A DNA stretch of 36,097 nucleotides from Argonema antarcticum A004/B2 (GCF_023333585.1 NZ_JAIQZN010000075.1:1-36097), one strand, 5' to 3'; shown: positions 1 through 9,211, counted from the first letter of the stretch. Translations and numbers: made by a program. Notes: generated from the letters alone by a model not told the origin.

Positions 1-83
1 TTTCCTTCGTGCATTGGTTGATACGCCCTCTCTGAGAGAGTGTATTTGTTAGCAAACGTTAGCAAAAATGTATCGGTAAAACT

Positions 84-1676
84 GTGAGCTACAAATCATC
101 AACAGAAAAAGAAGAACACTTGCTCAACGGCGCGATCGCAGATAGCCCTCTAGTGCCCGAAGAGTTTGAATTTGAGCAAGATTTACCTTCTACCGCAACA
201 AAGGGCAAACCAAAGCCGAAGGGTGGATGGCTGACTCCAACTGTGCTGGGGATGGGACTCGGTGCAGCACTTGCCGTGGTAGGAATGCGTTCTTTCTCAA
301 GCCCGACAGGCCAAAAAGCCGTCGAGCCAACCGTAACAGCACCTCCACCTAGCATGACCGTTACAGTTGCGTCTGTCGTCACCGCTTCTGTAGTCCGCAC
401 CCTGGACGCCACAGGTACTGTTGCTGCCTACAACCTTCAGCCTGTGCAGCCGCAGACAACTGGCTTGTTAATCAAGCAAGTATTAGTTGAAGAAGGGAAT
501 ATCGTGAAAGCGGGACAAATCGTGGCGATCCTCGATAATTCCGTAATGCAAACGCAAGTGAGCGGGGCGCAAGCCCAGCTAGAGGCATCAAGAGCCGCAG
601 TGCAACAAAAACAAGCAGCTTTGGCACAAACACAAGCCGATATGGGTAAGGCACAAGCAGTTTTGGCACAAGCAGAGGCGGAACGGGTTAAAGCACAAGC
701 CAACTTAGCTGACTCTCGCGCTAAACTTAAAGACGCCTCGCGAACGCGCCAGCGATATCAATACTTGGCTGACCAAGGCGCAATCAATCGTCAAGATTTA
801 GACACTCGCATTACGAGCGCTACATCTGCGGCGGAAGGAGTCCGAGTTGCCCAAGCCAGTATTAGCAGTGCGATCGCGAATATTGATAGTGCTAAAGCCA
901 GTATTAGTAGTGCCCAAGCTAGTATTAATAGTGCCAAAGCTAATGTGTTAAGCGCCCAAGCTGATGTCCGCAACAACGAAGCAAAGGTGCAACAGATCGA
1001 AACTCAACTAGGACAAACCCAGGTATTTGCTCCTGCTAGTGGAATTGTAGTGGCCCCCAGTGCTGATGGCCGTTGCGATGGAAATGCCACTTCTCTTACA
1101 ACCGCAGCTTCTCAGTCGATCGCACAGTCGATCTCTCGCGTTGGGGATACCTCTGGCAGCAAAGCCTTGTTCTGCATCATCCGCAACGGTTTTCTCGAAT
1201 TACAAGTAAAAATACCGGAAACCGCGTTAAGCGAGGTACATATAGGGGCACCAGTCAGCATTACCAGCGATGCCAATACCGATATCAAATGGCAAGGGAG
1301 AGTGCGAAGAATTACGCCTGTAATCGATCCCCAAACCCGTCAAGCAACCATCAAAATTGATTTACCTTCCAGCGCGTTAATGAAACCCGGTATGTTTCTG
1401 AAAGCAGCTATTACCTCCAAAACAGCGCCAGCGTTAACAGTACCGGCAAAAGCTATACAGCGTCAGAGCGATGGTAACCCAATTGTTTATTTGTTAGACG
1501 CTAATGATATAGTTCACACCGATCCGGTAGAAGTAGGAACTACTATTGACGGCAACAAAGGTGACGCATCAGCAGCAAAAGTGGAGATAAAGAGCGGTTT
1601 GAAAGAAGGCGATCGCATTGTAGTTGCCGGTGCTGGTTATATCAAAGACGGTGACAAAGTGCGAATCGGCAAGTGA
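84..1676 (+). CDS. HlyD/AcrA-type periplasmic adaptor of an RND efflux system
   Basis: This is the membrane-fusion subunit that links an inner-membrane RND pump to an outer-membrane channel. The 530-residue protein has a polar N terminus and a single hydrophobic anchor at about residues 49-70. A lipoyl half-motif follows (QTTGLLIKQVLVEEGNIVKAGQ, about 125-145). Next comes a very long Ala/Gln-rich alpha-hairpin (about 155-310), a second lipoyl half (QTQVFAPASGIV) and a beta-barrel/membrane-proximal region ending in GAGYIKDGDKV. It starts with GTG; an upstream ATG at 68 is out of frame. The permease gene follows 371 bp downstream on the same strand, so the two probably form one pump. No TolC-type gene is in the window. 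Substrate cannot be read from sequence. Confidence 0.92.
   Translation: MSYKSSTEKEEHLLNGAIADSPLVPEEFEFEQDLPSTATKGKPKPKGGWLTPTVLGMGLGAALAVVGMRSFSSPTGQKAVEPTVTAPPPSMTVTVASVVTASVVRTLDATGTVAAYNLQPVQPQTTGLLIKQVLVEEGNIVKAGQIVAILDNSVMQTQVSGAQAQLEASRAAVQQKQAALAQTQADMGKAQAVLAQAEAERVKAQANLADSRAKLKDASRTRQRYQYLADQGAINRQDLDTRITSATSAAEGVRVAQASISSAIANIDSAKASISSAQASINSAKANVLSAQADVRNNEAKVQQIETQLGQTQVFAPASGIVVAPSADGRCDGNATSLTTAASQSIAQSISRVGDTSGSKALFCIIRNGFLELQVKIPETALSEVHIGAPVSITSDANTDIKWQGRVRRITPVIDPQTRQATIKIDLPSSALMKPGMFLKAAITSKTAPALTVPAKAIQRQSDGNPIVYLLDANDIVHTDPVEVGTTIDGNKGDASAAKVEIKSGLKEGDRIVVAGAGYIKDGDKVRIGK
855..980 (+). repeat. Six 21-bp in-frame units coding heptads in the adaptor coiled coil
   Basis: The coding DNA has a 21-bp period giving the heptads ASISSAI, ANIDSAK, ASISSAQ, ASINSAK, ANVLSAQ and ADVRNNE. 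Repetition is visible in both DNA and protein, which suggests the hairpin was lengthened by tandem duplication. It lies in the alpha-helical hairpin that sets adaptor reach, so unit number could vary between strains. Confidence 0.7.
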
Positions 1677-1734
1677 TTTTGGATTTGGGATTTTTGCTCT
1701 TTTATTTTTATCTGAAATGACTAACGATCTCAAG

Positions 1735-1880
1735 TCCGGTGGCATCTTTAGCATAAGAGTGATATCGTCACATTGTCTGTTTTTATCGTTGGTTAATTTT
1801 TTTACCGCAGATGAAGACTAGATAAACGCAGATAAACGCAGATAAGAATAATCACAGGTATTTTTGAGGTAACCGATGCG
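1735..1880 (+). repeat. Dispersed intergenic repeat, family A, copy 1
   Basis: The copy begins with CCGGTGGCATC, continues with AAGAGTGATATCGTCA and a core ACCGCAGATGAAGACTAGAT followed by a tandem decamer (AGATAAACGC), and ends near GAGGTAACCGATGC. Related copies lie at 19946-20073 and 25305-25460. The two ends are partly inverted (CCGGTGGCATCGGTT-like), as in small non-autonomous elements. It lies just downstream of the adaptor gene. Confidence 0.7.
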
Positions 1881-1890
1881 TAAGGACATG

Positions 1891-2039
1891 ATATGACTAA
1901 TGACCAATAGACCTCTCCAAAAAACATCTGTAGAGACGTTTCATGAAACGTCTCTACAAGGGTTCAAGGGCTAGCACCTTTAATTTCTGGAGAGGTCTAA
2001 TGACTAATGACCAATGACTAATGACCAATGACTAATGAC
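1891..2039 (+). repeat. Heptanucleotide tandem repeat (AATGACY) split by an inserted element
   Basis: Units alternating AATGACT and AATGACC occur at 1891-1908 and again at 2000-2039, ending 8 bp before the permease start codon. The element at 1908-1999 sits within the array. Heptamer short tandem repeats are common in filamentous cyanobacteria. The array occupies the ribosome-binding region of the permease gene, where no Shine-Dalgarno sequence is visible. Confidence 0.75.
1908..1999. mobile_element. MITE-like element, TA duplication, GACCTCTCC inverted ends
   Basis: The 88-bp body (1910-1997) starts GACCTCTCC and ends GGAGAGGTC, an exact 9-bp terminal inverted repeat. It is flanked by TA on both sides, which extends the match to TAGACCTCTCC. 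Inside is a perfect 30-bp palindrome at 1929-1958 (arms TGTAGAGACGTTTCA). TA target duplications are typical of IS630/Tc1-mariner transposition. No coding capacity, so it would be a non-autonomous derivative. Confidence 0.75.
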
Positions 2040-2047
2040 AAAATTTT

Positions 2048-5000
2048 ATGTCTTTCAACATTTCCGCCTGGTCAATTAAACAACCCATACCTACCATTGT
2101 TTTATTCTTAGTTTTGACAATTGGAGGTTTGGTATCATTTCCCGTTCTTGGTATTGATGACTCGCCTAACGTTGATATTCCTTCAGTATCTGTCAGCGTT
2201 ACTCAGCCAGGAGCCGATCCAGCTGAACTGGAATCTCAAGTTACAAAGAAAATTGAAGATGCCGTTGCTGGTTTGGGGAACATCGACCATATTATTAGCA
2301 CAGTAAGCGATGGTTCTTCTAGCACAACGATAAATTTTATTCTGGGTACGAATAGCGATCGGGCCACCAATGACGTGCGTAACGCCGTCGCCCAAACGCG
2401 CCAAAGTCTGCCGCAAGACATTAACGACCCCGTTGTCAAGCGAGTTGATTTTGTCGGTGGTTCGATCATGTCCTACGCCGTAATTTCCGAGCGACAATCC
2501 GTAGAACAATTAAGCGATTTAATCGACCAGAAAATCAGCCGCACTCTTTTATCAGTTCCAGGCGTCGGACAAGTCCAGCGGATTGGCGGTGTAAACCGCG
2601 AAATCAGAGTAAATTTGAACCCAGACCGCCTACAAGCTTTAGGCATTACTTCAACTCAAGTTAACGACCAAATCCGTAATTTCAACACCAACCTCCCAGG
2701 CGGACGAACCGACATCGGCAACTCCGAGCAAACTGTTCGCACCTTGGGTAGCGCCGCTAGCGTCGAAGATTTGAAAAACTATCAAATCACTCTCCCTAAA
2801 GGCAGCTTTGTGCCTCTCTCCAGTTTAGGAGAAGTGACAGACAGCTATGGAGAAGCTCGTCAGGCGGCGCGTCTGAATGGCAAACCAGTGGTTGCTTTTT
2901 CCGTACTGCGTAGCACCGGCAGTACTCTTGTCACCGTGGAAGAAGGGGTACAAGATGCGGTGAAGACACTACAAAAAACTTTGCCAGCAGATGTCAAGAT
3001 CCAACTTATCTATACGATGGCCGATCGCATTCGTCAATCTTATGAAGCTTCCATAGACGCAGTAGTTTTAGGCGCAGCACTAGCAGTACTCACCATTTTA
3101 ATTTTTTTGCGAGACTGGCGAGCGACTTTGATTACGGCGGTGGCGCTACCCCTATCGGCAATTCCCACCTTTGTAGTATTCAAGATGTTGAACTATACCC
3201 TCAACAGCATGACTTTGCTGGCGCTGGCATTAGTGGTGGGAATTTTGGTGGATGATGCAATTGTAGAAATTGAGAACATCGAACGGCATATGCAGATGGG
3301 GAAAACGCCCTATAAAGCTGCCGTGGATGCTTCTGACGAGATTGGTTTGGCTGTCGTCGCCACGACGATGACTATTGTGTCGGTATTTGCGCCCGTCGCT
3401 TTTATGGGGGGAATACCCGGTCAATTTTTTAGACCTTTTGGCGTTACCGTTGCCGTATCGGTGTTATTTTCCCTGCTAGTTGCCCGTACCGTAACGCCCC
3501 TAATGGCAGCTTACTTGCTCAAAGATAAGAAACATCATCAGCATCAGCAGCATAATCTAAAAAAAGACATTCTTTCCTATCAGTATCGTCGGCTGTTAAC
3601 TTGGGCGTTAAAGCATCGAGTGCTGACGCTGATTTTAGCTTTGGGATTATTTATAGGCAGCGTTCAGCTAATACCTTATATTCCCACTGGCTTTATCGAT
3701 CGCGACGATACCGGACTTTCAACTCTCTCCATCGAACTGTCTCCCGGCTCTACTCTAGAGCAGACAGACGGCGCTGTGCAGCAAGCAACCCAAATCTTGA
3801 GTACCCATCCAGCGGTAGATACTATCCTCGCTACAGAGGGCGCTCCCGCTGTTTCTGGTGGTGGTAGCAGCGGCGGTGGTGGCCGTGGTGGTGTCAATAC
3901 TGCCAGCCTCTACGTCAAACTTAAATCAGAGGAAAAACGTCCGCCAAGCGAACATTCCAAACATATTGGTCAAATAGAATTTGAACAACAGATGCTGCCC
4001 AAACTTGTGGAAATCCCAGGAGTACGGATCGGTTTTAGCCAAGGGCGATTGGGAAGCAAAAAGCAATTGGCCATTTTGCTCAAGAGCGAAAACGGCCAGA
4101 TCCTGACTCGGACAGCTGAAACGTTAGTCAAACAAATGAGCGAGATATCGGGAATTGTGGAAGTTACATCTACCGCCAGTTTGGTGAAACCGGAGATTTT
4201 GGTGAAACCAGACCCTTCGCGGGCGGCAGATCAGGGGGTATCGGTGCTGGCTATAGCACGTACTGCTTCGATCGCTACCATAGGAGACATCGACGCTAAT
4301 CTCGCCAAGTTCGATTTGCCAGACAGACAAATACCGATTCGAGTGCAGTTAACTCCCGAACTTCGCAACGATATCGATACCATCAAGAATTTACAAGTAC
4401 CGGGTAAAAATAACACTTTAGTGCCTTTGATGGCCGTTGCCGATGTTAGCCTTGGCAGCGGGCCTTCTCAGATTGACCGATACGATCGCGCTCGTCAAGT
4501 ATCTGTGGAAGCTAACTTGCATGGACTTTCTTTAGGAGATGCTCTCAAGAAAGCGACTCAGCAAACATTACTTAAGCAACTACCGCCCGGTGTCACCCAG
4601 GAACCTTTCGGGGATGCCAAAGTAATGAAGGATATTTTTAGCGGTTTTGCTATAGCTCTGTCAACGGCAGTGCTGTTTATCTATGCTGTCTTAGTTTTGT
4701 TGTTCAGCAATTTCCTGCATCCAGTCACGATTATGGCGGCGTTGCCTTTGTCTATTGGCGGCGCACTTCTCGGACTCCTTGTGGGGCATAGATCCTTGGG
4801 GTTATATGCGCTAATTGGTGTAGTGCTGCTGATGGGAATTGTGACAAAAAATTCCATCTTGCTAGTGGATTACGCCTTAATGAATGAGAACGAAGGAAAA
4901 CCGCTATTCAAAGCCACCCTAGAATCGGGTGTGGCACGCTTGCGACCGATTTTGATGACTACCATAGCTATGATTGCCGGGATGATGCCGATCGCGCTGG

Positions 5001-5158
5001 GAATTGGCGCTGGCTCTCAGGTGCGAGCCCCAATGGCGATTTCTGTGATTGGCGGTTTGATGACTTCCACTTTACTTACCCTAGTGGTGATTCCAGTGAT
5101 TTTCACATACATGGAAAGCTTTCAAAGATGGTTTTTCAAGCGAGTGCATTTCCATTAA
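2048..5158 (+). CDS. RND efflux transporter permease (AcrB/HAE1-type)
   Basis: This is the inner-membrane proton-driven pump subunit. The 1036-residue length is normal for the family. The N terminus (NISAWSIKQPIPTIVLFLVL) is the first transmembrane helix, followed by a periplasmic porter domain. The membrane core carries GILVDDAIVEIENIE near residue 400, with the Asp pair of the proton relay, and MGGIPGQFF. The second half repeats the fold and carries GIVTKNSILLVDYA near residue 935. An unusual Gly/Ser-rich stretch lies in the second periplasmic domain at about residues 603-617. It follows the adaptor gene in the same orientation. No clear ribosome-binding site precedes the ATG, where a heptamer array sits instead. 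Confidence 0.95.
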   Translation: MSFNISAWSIKQPIPTIVLFLVLTIGGLVSFPVLGIDDSPNVDIPSVSVSVTQPGADPAELESQVTKKIEDAVAGLGNIDHIISTVSDGSSSTTINFILGTNSDRATNDVRNAVAQTRQSLPQDINDPVVKRVDFVGGSIMSYAVISERQSVEQLSDLIDQKISRTLLSVPGVGQVQRIGGVNREIRVNLNPDRLQALGITSTQVNDQIRNFNTNLPGGRTDIGNSEQTVRTLGSAASVEDLKNYQITLPKGSFVPLSSLGEVTDSYGEARQAARLNGKPVVAFSVLRSTGSTLVTVEEGVQDAVKTLQKTLPADVKIQLIYTMADRIRQSYEASIDAVVLGAALAVLTILIFLRDWRATLITAVALPLSAIPTFVVFKMLNYTLNSMTLLALALVVGILVDDAIVEIENIERHMQMGKTPYKAAVDASDEIGLAVVATTMTIVSVFAPVAFMGGIPGQFFRPFGVTVAVSVLFSLLVARTVTPLMAAYLLKDKKHHQHQQHNLKKDILSYQYRRLLTWALKHRVLTLILALGLFIGSVQLIPYIPTGFIDRDDTGLSTLSIELSPGSTLEQTDGAVQQATQILSTHPAVDTILATEGAPAVSGGGSSGGGGRGGVNTASLYVKLKSEEKRPPSEHSKHIGQIEFEQQMLPKLVEIPGVRIGFSQGRLGSKKQLAILLKSENGQILTRTAETLVKQMSEISGIVEVTSTASLVKPEILVKPDPSRAADQGVSVLAIARTASIATIGDIDANLAKFDLPDRQIPIRVQLTPELRNDIDTIKNLQVPGKNNTLVPLMAVADVSLGSGPSQIDRYDRARQVSVEANLHGLSLGDALKKATQQTLLKQLPPGVTQEPFGDAKVMKDIFSGFAIALSTAVLFIYAVLVLLFSNFLHPVTIMAALPLSIGGALLGLLVGHRSLGLYALIGVVLLMGIVTKNSILLVDYALMNENEGKPLFKATLESGVARLRPILMTTIAMIAGMMPIALGIGAGSQVRAPMAISVIGGLMTSTLLTLVVIPVIFTYMESFQRWFFKRVHFH

Positions 5159-5310
5159 AATTGTTGCGATCGGTCATTGATTTCTGAGCAAATCCGGGTG
5201 GATCGCTTGAGGGGGGTGATGATGAGTTTTTTGATGTTTTATTGACTTTTTCTAATAGTTGCTGCTGGAGTGATAGTAATTCACGCGCCTGTTGTTCTAA
5301 TGAGTTACTC
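5159..5310 (-). pseudogene. Relic of an IS66-type transposase N terminus
   Basis: The minus strand reads without a stop through LEQQARELLSLQQQLLEKVN and KTSKNSSSPPSSDPPGF (5300 to 5190). A coiled coil followed by N-S-S-x-P-P-S-S-D is the hallmark N terminus of IS66-type transposases and the related DUF6444 domain. The frame then runs into the 3' end of the permease gene and stops, with no zinc-ribbon or DDE region. I see no start codon and no terminal inverted repeats. The relic lies between the convergent permease and EamA genes. Confidence 0.5.
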
Positions 5311-5311
5311 C

Positions 5312-6271
5312 CTAAGTTTCTACCTTATCAGATCCTTGACCGGATTTAGCTAGGTATATACCAACTAAAACCCCCAAAAAAGTTAACAAGTTGAGAGGGC
5401 TTAGGCTTTCATCAAAGACGAGCCAGCCAAGTATAGCTGTAATAATCGGCTCTAGCAGAAGAAACATAGAAGTAAACCCTGATGAAAACCGCTTGACGCT
5501 ATAAATAAGTATTCCTGAACCGATGACTTGGCAAACAACAGCTAAGGAAATAACTGCTAACCATCCTTGTAAGGAGGAAGGGAATAATTGATTTTCAGTT
5601 AACAGCGCTACTGGCAAGGTTATACAACTTCTGAAAAAACAAGACCAAAGTAATATGGTGGCTGTAGAAAACTTAACTCTTAGTTTTTCTGACACTAGAA
5701 AATTTCCTGCATAAAACACGGCAGAGAGTAAAGCCAAAACATCACCAACAAGGTTATCTCCACCAATGTTCAAATCTTCAATGCTAATACTGAACGCACC
5801 CCCCATAGCAAGAGCCATTCCGATCAGGAATTTTCTATTAAAGCGATGACCCAATAGCAACCATCCACCCAAAGTAGTAAAAATAGGTGCTAAGTTATGC
5901 AGTAAATTCGAGTTGGCAATAGTAGTTTGAGTAACAGACCAAGCCCAGGAAATTTGGGAAATAGATGTTACAGCAGCCGAGGCTAGCAAAAGCAACAAAT
6001 CTTCTAGCGTGTAAGTCTGTTGTTCTGTGGGAGAAGCACGAACAAATAGGGAAATTAAGTATCTGATTCCTTGGAATAGTCCTAGAATGAAAAAGGATAT
6101 CCAGAAACGATTGAAAACTGTGGAACTAGGACCGATGTAATGTTCGCTCCATTTGATGAATATTGCTGCGAAGGACAGGCTTAATACTGCTACTAACAAT
6201 AAACTAACTGGTATCAGACTTGAGGTCAATTTTGTCGGTTGATCTGGCAGTGCTACTGGATTCGTCACCAT
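5312..6271 (-). CDS. EamA/DMT-family transporter
   Basis: A 319-residue membrane protein with about ten hydrophobic segments in two halves, as in drug/metabolite transporters of the EamA family. Typical features are AAIFIKWSEHYIGPSS after the first helix, SISQISWAWSVTQTTIANSNLLHNLAPIF in the first repeat, and the second-repeat signature FLLLEPIITAILGWLVFDESLS. Such proteins export amino acids and other small metabolites. The gene stands alone on the minus strand. About 900 bp upstream of it a divergent group of biosynthetic genes starts, so export of their product is plausible but inferred. No ribosome-binding site is evident before the ATG. Confidence 0.9.
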   Translation of the reverse strand: MVTNPVALPDQPTKLTSSLIPVSLLLVAVLSLSFAAIFIKWSEHYIGPSSTVFNRFWISFFILGLFQGIRYLISLFVRASPTEQQTYTLEDLLLLLASAAVTSISQISWAWSVTQTTIANSNLLHNLAPIFTTLGGWLLLGHRFNRKFLIGMALAMGGAFSISIEDLNIGGDNLVGDVLALLSAVFYAGNFLVSEKLRVKFSTATILLWSCFFRSCITLPVALLTENQLFPSSLQGWLAVISLAVVCQVIGSGILIYSVKRFSSGFTSMFLLLEPIITAILGWLVFDESLSPLNLLTFLGVLVGIYLAKSGQGSDKVET

Positions 6272-6786
6272 TACATTTTTGAGTAAAAATACTACAACTT
6301 TGGATTGATTTTTATCGAAATAGTAGTCCTTAATTGGTACTTAAACAAATATTAAGCCCAAACAAGCGTTTACACCATCTGTGAAAGCATAGGGGCATCG
6401 CTGAGGGTGTGTTTCTTTCATCGAGTCTCCTGTCAACCTGAATCCACTTCCGATCCTGGATTATACCATGTTTTTCCCTTTACAGCAAAAACTGCTGTTA
6501 TGAGGTACAGTAACAGCAATTGTGCAAACCGATTTCTTAAATGTTGAGGATTCACGATTGTACCGGATAACAGCGGGAAACGCTGTATCGCTATTTTGTA
6601 ACTTTCAGTAGAGAAAAAGCTGAAATTCTTATACTGAGAGACTTCTAGCAACTAGGCTGCGTTTGAACGTTTCTATCAGCTTGCGTTCGCGTAGCTTGCC
6701 GGAGGCATATCGCTCACATCGTCTATTAGGGAGGCTTTTCACGATTCGACTGATATTTTCCTCTGATTAGAATGACAAAAGAGCGG

Positions 6787-6917
6787 TATATAGCTAGGGA
6801 CTAGGGGCTAGGGGCTAGGGGCTAGGGAAGAGGGAAGAGGGAAAAGCTTACTCCGTAAGGGATTATGGACTTCATGTAACAGTTGGAGTTGGCTTAATCG
6901 CCCTGGCGGTTGCTATA
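6787..6917 (+). repeat. Repeat family B, copy 1 (GGGCTAG heptamers plus shared tail)
   Basis: Starts TATATAGCTAGGGACTAG, has three GGGCTAG units, then GGGAAGA repeats, AAAAGCTT, TAAGGGATTATG, GTTGGAGTTG and GGCGGTTGCTATA. The reverse complement of 27857-27994 matches along its whole length, with one more heptamer unit. Confidence 0.75.
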
Positions 6918-6988
6918 TCTGTTTAAGATCCCACTAAGATCTCCGGCTCACACTCCTGAAAATTATAGCAGTCGCCAAGGCGCTTATG

Positions 6989-7010
6989 ACAATTGGCTCT
7001 AGCCAATTGT
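6989..7010. repeat. Inverted repeat ACAATTGGCT / AGCCAATTGT
   Basis: Two perfect 10-bp arms are separated by 2 bp. It lies about 155 bp before the PqqC-like gene. It could be a transcript hairpin or an operator; nothing distinguishes these. Confidence 0.5.
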
Positions 7011-7165
7011 TAAAAATTGCTAACTTAGAATGTCCTAATCGATACTAGCGATTACTATAACTGTTACAGTAAATTTAAAATGACCTTCTACAAAGGGCTA
7101 ATCCTCCCTCTCATACCACTTTTGTCAGTCAACCATTCTGAATCCTTACGAAAAGGAAGAAATTA

Positions 7166-7951
7166 GTGAGCGACTTCATCAAAACCTTGGAGCAAATGAT
7201 TTGCGATCAACGCAAGATGACTAGCCCTCTTTACCAATTAATTATGGATGGTAAAGCCAGTCAGAAACTTTTGCAGGAATTCGTCATTAATCGCTGGCCT
7301 ATTAAGAACTTTTGGACGAGAAATATTCTGGGGATAGCTTCCCGAATTGATGATTACGAACTCCGATGCGGCCTAATTACAAACATTTATGAGGAAGAAA
7401 CTGGTGCTTTGACCAATTCCTGCCGACACTTGCAATCTTTTGTAGACTTTGGCGAACAGGTTGGTGTATCAAAAGAAACTATTGAAAATGCACCGATTCT
7501 ACCAGAAACTCGTGCGGTTATCGAACACAATGTTCATGTTTGTAATGACTCTACTGTCCACTTTAGTGCTGGTGTCGCCTCGGTGCTTTTACTAATGGAG
7601 GGACAGCCTCCAATTATCAACGATCGAGGGCAAAGTATGCAAAAAGTGATGCGGGATGTTTATCAACTGCCGCACAAAGGGTATGATTTCTTCACCCACC
7701 ATGCTTCGAGTGAAGGCGACCAAGAACATATTAGTGAATTGGAAGACGATCATGCCAGTACAGCTAAAGAAATTCTGCGTCGGTATTGTACAACACCCAA
7801 GTTACAGCAACAGGCAATTGACTATTTAGCCAAAGCTATTGACCTGAGGCATCTTCATTTTGATGTTATTTTAGAACGTTACTACAATCCAAGTGAACCT
7901 CCATTTCGTTGGACGGTGTGGCAGGAAAAAGAATTGGTGTCTCAAAGGTGA
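7166..7951 (+). CDS. PqqC/TENA-like heme-oxygenase-fold protein
   Basis: A 261-residue all-helical protein resembling PqqC and the iron-dependent heme-oxygenase-like oxidases. The N-terminal [20 protein letters not shown] followed by [15 protein letters not shown] parallels the PqqC segment with an aromatic/Arg-rich helix. Candidate ligands are E76-E78, H88, E145 (LLLMEGQ), H178/H179 and D185-x2-H188. The HxxxD spacing usual in diiron oxidases is not intact, with Ser at position 181. It could therefore be a mononuclear, cofactor-free or inactive relative. It starts with GTG, 6 nt after AAAAGGAAG. It is the first of three plus-strand enzymes and probably acts in an oxidative step of the local pathway. 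PQQ synthesis itself is unlikely, since no other pqq gene is nearby. Confidence 0.82.
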   Translation: MSDFIKTLEQMICDQRKMTSPLYQLIMDGKASQKLLQEFVINRWPIKNFWTRNILGIASRIDDYELRCGLITNIYEEETGALTNSCRHLQSFVDFGEQVGVSKETIENAPILPETRAVIEHNVHVCNDSTVHFSAGVASVLLLMEGQPPIINDRGQSMQKVMRDVYQLPHKGYDFFTHHASSEGDQEHISELEDDHASTAKEILRRYCTTPKLQQQAIDYLAKAIDLRHLHFDVILERYYNPSEPPFRWTVWQEKELVSQR

Positions 7952-8062
7952 AATTGCCACAAACGAATGTAATTCCTGAAGCGATACAAAATTAGAAAGA
8001 GGTGTCGCTCGCTTTTTAGTTATTAATCCAGGTAACGTTAATCTCCACAAATTGCTTGACTT

Positions 8063-9085
8063 ATGTCAGTTAGACTGTTAGATGTGACTCTTCGAGACGG
8101 TGGATACGTCAACGATCATAACTTTAGCGACAATGAAGCCCATAGCATTGTTAATGGGCTTGGCAAAGCTAATATTGAATACGCAGAGTTGGGATATTAT
8201 CGACCGAGCCAGATTGATTCTTCTGGAAGGTTCAGACAAGGACCAGCAGTGAGCGATTCTGAATATTTAGCTGGCTTTATAGATGCAGGGACTTCGCCCA
8301 AACTGGTTGTTATGGTTCATCTGGATCGGGTTACTCTAAAAGAGTATAAGATGTTAAGCGATTTCAACATCTCTCTAGTTCGAGTTATTGTGAAACCTGA
8401 AACTCCTGAAAATTTTGATGTAGTTAGAAAGCATATAGAGGCTATTAAAGACTGGGGAATGCTTTGTTCGGTAAATCTGATCAGAGTCAGCGAAATACCC
8501 TTAGACTCGATCGTGTCTTATGGAAAGAAGTCAGAAGCATTTGGAGCGGATTTTTTCTACATAGCTGACTCAAATGGCAGCTTATTTCCCTCTCAGGTTT
8601 ATGCTACCGTGCGAGAACTTTCAGAAAACCTATCTATTCAGATAGGCTTCCACGCTCACGACGGACTTAGCTTAGCATTTGCCAACTCAGTAGCAGCGAT
8701 TGATGCAGGAGTCCACATATTGGATAGTACTCTTGGTGGAATGGGCAAAGGGGGAGGTAATTTGAGGACAGAACTCATTGCTACTTACCTGAATTGGGGC
8801 AAGGGTTCGACATACAATCTTTCTCAATTGGCGCAAATAACACAAGAGTACATAAGTAAATGGTTAACTTTCAACAGCATCAACAAATGTAAAAATGTCC
8901 TTTCATCAATAATGAACTTAAATATAGACAAGATTCAAGCAATAGAGGAGACTGCTAAAGAAGCTAATTTACCCTCATTAAATCTAATGGAAAAGCTGTT
9001 GACTAATGAAGTTGAAGCGGTTAACTTCCAGAGGAAAATCAGGCTTGATGAAACTATCTTTAGAGCAAAAAAATCGCTCATATAG
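8063..9085 (+). CDS. DRE-TIM metallolyase-family aldolase (HMGL-like)
   Basis: A 340-residue TIM barrel of the family that includes 4-hydroxy-2-oxovalerate aldolase, HMG-CoA lyase and isopropylmalate synthase. The N-terminal motif LLDVTLRDGGYVN carries the catalytic R11-D12. The metal-binding GFHAHDG carries H197 and H199. The glycine-rich loop DSTLGGMGKGGGN replaces the LRGLGAGAGN seen in true hydroxy-oxovalerate aldolases. The protein lacks the C-terminal communication and regulatory domains of those relatives, so it fits the stand-alone aldolase-domain group. The reaction is probably carbon-carbon bond formation or cleavage with a 2-oxo acid and a divalent metal. It lies 111 bp after the PqqC-like gene on the same strand. 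Confidence 0.85.
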   Translation: MSVRLLDVTLRDGGYVNDHNFSDNEAHSIVNGLGKANIEYAELGYYRPSQIDSSGRFRQGPAVSDSEYLAGFIDAGTSPKLVVMVHLDRVTLKEYKMLSDFNISLVRVIVKPETPENFDVVRKHIEAIKDWGMLCSVNLIRVSEIPLDSIVSYGKKSEAFGADFFYIADSNGSLFPSQVYATVRELSENLSIQIGFHAHDGLSLAFANSVAAIDAGVHILDSTLGGMGKGGGNLRTELIATYLNWGKGSTYNLSQLAQITQEYISKWLTFNSINKCKNVLSSIMNLNIDKIQAIEETAKEANLPSLNLMEKLLTNEVEAVNFQRKIRLDETIFRAKKSLI

Positions 9086-9211
9086 CGTTTCCCTGTCTGT
9101 TTCGGATTTTTTGACTTTCCCTTAATTTTTCTAATTCTCTGTGTCTTTTTATCGATGATGATATTAGCGTTTGCAACGGGTGCATCCCAATGTTGCAAAT
9201 ATATTAGGAGT

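Larger units (their letters stand above)
6272..7165. other. Repeat-rich 894-bp intergenic region, no supported gene
   Basis: This spacer separates the divergent EamA and PqqC-like genes, so promoters for both probably lie in it. It holds CTGTTATGAGGTACAGTAACAG-like sequence near 6494, with an inverted relative (GTACCGGATAACAGC) near 6560. A GCTTGCGTTCGCGTAGC repeat lies near 6681. The longer repeat at 6787-6917 and a hairpin at 6989-7010 follow. A minus-strand frame at 6433-6651 has no family resemblance and overlaps the repeats. The downstream gene has a clear ribosome-binding site, AAAAGGAAG at 7151-7159. Confidence 0.6.

Noticed and set aside
1891-2039. Possible CRISPR-like array upstream of the permease
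   Set aside because: Units are 7 bp without spacers, and the only interruption is a TA-flanked element.
6433-6651. Minus-strand frame of 72 residues before the PqqC-like gene
   Set aside because: It has no recognisable motif, no ribosome-binding site and overlaps short repeated sequences that recur near 18030.
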